A DNA stretch of 64,000 nucleotides from Tribonema minus (lineage: Eukaryota > Sar > Xanthophyceae > Tribonematales > Tribonemataceae): positions 1,922,001-1,986,000 of the forward strand of contig JAFCMP010000001.1 in the NCBI GenBank assembly GCA_017506865.1, read 5' to 3'. A model generated the notes under the pieces. The model saw only the letters and a program-made list of their open reading frames with translations, was not told where the DNA came from and ran no database searches. This document shows positions 62,931-64,000 of this stretch, piece after piece. How positions within the stretch are numbered: the first letter of the stretch is position 1; every line of letters starts with the position of its first letter. The translations under genes were made by a program, and so were the position numbers.

Positions 62931-64000
62931 ATGCAAGGCATGAGGGCGGAGCGGCTGGTGGTGCTGTCTGCGCTTCTGCTGGCCCTGCTGTGCCTGCGGC
63001 TGGCGCCCGTAGCAGGCCAGGAGGAGGAACAGGCCGCCGTCGCAGAAACGGAAAGCTTTGACGAAGCTGGCGGGGGTCTCGCAGCTGAATACACAGCACA
63101 GGATGAGGACGAAGACGAGGAGGATTGGGGGTACGTGGATCAGTGATGTGCGACATTGCATGCAGATTCATCGACAGGTCGAGCCTCCAAATCTTGCAGG
63201 ATCTTCATGGCAAATTTACCAGTCGTGTTGCACAACGGCTTACTGGGACATGTGGCCTGGCCACCGTAATTGCAATGGCGATGCGTTAGCAGCGCTTTCT
63301 CAGTTGCCTGTCAGCTTGCAGAATGCAGTACGATTGGCACTTCGAATTTCAACCATGCATGTACCGTGGATGCAAAGTACCAGGAAGGCCGCCTCACCCT
63401 GTTGCAGCAGGCTAGCCAAACTCTGAGATGATACGCGGTTCTTCAAAAGGTTTTTGCAGGCCACATGACTCTCTGGAACCCAGGGATCTAAATACGGTAA
63501 GCATGTTGAACATGACGCGGACGGTGCAGCACGGAGGTGACACGAGCAGACTTCACTGAAGTGCTAGATTTCTGAGTTTCTTCTTTCCTCATAAATGTGT
63601 GCGCCAATGCCGTCCGAGCAGGGACGATGACGAACGCTCCTGCTCCAATAGCTCCAACGCACGCACCTTGATCGTGCTCACCAAAGATGATACTGTTCAC
63701 ATTATTGTAACCAAGAGCTGTCCTCTCCCGCAACGATGCGCGCGCGACCACTCTAGGTACACTCCCTTGTCCTGAACTTTTGTTTGCTTCGACACTGCGG
63801 GCGCAGGCTCTTTAGGAATAGATATGACTTTCTCCCGCAATGTCTTGTGCGCAACCGCTGTACACTATGTACCCTGTTCTGAGTGTGGTGTTTCCCTTGA
63901 TGATGCGCGCGCGCGGCTCCTTTCCGAGCAGGGACGACGACGACCCCGCCAGCTCCGACGGCATCCGGCGCCACTTCCTGCAGGGCGCCACCGCGGCGAA
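62931..64000 (+). CDS. Secretory acidic protein, 3' truncated by window end
   Basis: Exon 1 is 62931-63130 (ATG at 62931 or, more likely, the second ATG at 62940); exon 2 starts at 63930 and runs off the window. It has a Leu-rich signal peptide ending APVAGQ, then a Glu/Ala region and an acidic end DEDEDEEDWG, which joins in frame to DDDDPASSDGIRRHFLQG. No family was recognised. The layout (signal peptide, acidic run containing ED-W) resembles the divergent neighbour and could reflect shared ancestry or shared lumenal role; that is a guess. Confidence 0.65.
63595..63680 (+). repeat. Copy of the start of the next exon
   Basis: gtccgagcagggacgatgac and the following c.gct...ccaatagctccaacg resemble the start of exon 2 at 63921 (tccgagcagggacgacgacg with ccagctccgacgg). 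A weaker relation of the preceding cgatgcgcgcgcg words occurs near 63735 and 63903. The rest of the intron (63131-63929) shows no gene. Confidence 0.78.

Overview
The window is intron-dense, GC-rich nuclear DNA from a unicellular eukaryote, probably a secondary-plastid alga (haptophyte or stramenopile type). Support for this is: six spliced genes with short GC-rich exons; GT-AG introns plus at least one clear GC-AG intron; TTAGGG-type (not TTTAGGG) telomere-like tracts inside introns; and two genes of plastid character, an RH50-like DEAD-box helicase and an AlgH/UPF0301 protein with a signal-peptide-like leader. The taxonomic placement is an inference. No tRNA, rRNA, CRISPR array, operon or prokaryotic gene was seen.

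Layout: (1) 142-10933 (+), an RH50-like DEAD-box RNA helicase, 5' end cut by the window, 11 exons, with a long Gly/Arg-rich N-terminal exon. (2) 12154-28809 (-), complete MCM6, 14 exons, 913 residues. (3) 29155-45126 (+), a secreted or membrane-anchored M14 zinc carboxypeptidase, 13 exons, divergent from MCM6 across about 345 bp. (4) 46994-55187 (+), an AlgH/UPF0301 (DUF179) protein, 9 exons, 281 residues. (5) 62835 down to 61030 (-), an unrecognised secretory acidic/coiled-coil protein, 3' end not found. (6) 62931 to the window end (+), an unrecognised secretory acidic protein, divergent from gene 5 across about 95 bp. Exon phases were checked by arithmetic and agree at every junction of genes 1, 2 and 4 and at all but one exon of gene 3.

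The striking feature is in the introns. In about three quarters of them (roughly 34 of 46 by eye) the intron carries one to about ten degenerate direct copies of the neighbouring exon edge together with its splice site. Copies of an exon's 3' end plus donor lie downstream of it; copies of an exon's 5' end plus acceptor lie upstream of it; some exons are flanked on both sides. Most of the tandem repetition in the window is of this type ('splice-junction echoes'). The introns also hold telomere-like tracts, poly-C or CCG runs before acceptors, a recurrent TGCTGAGCGCTG-like motif near acceptors, and a few short dispersed repeats. The genes do not form one pathway. They cover plastid RNA metabolism, replication licensing, extracytoplasmic peptide trimming and secretory-pathway proteins.
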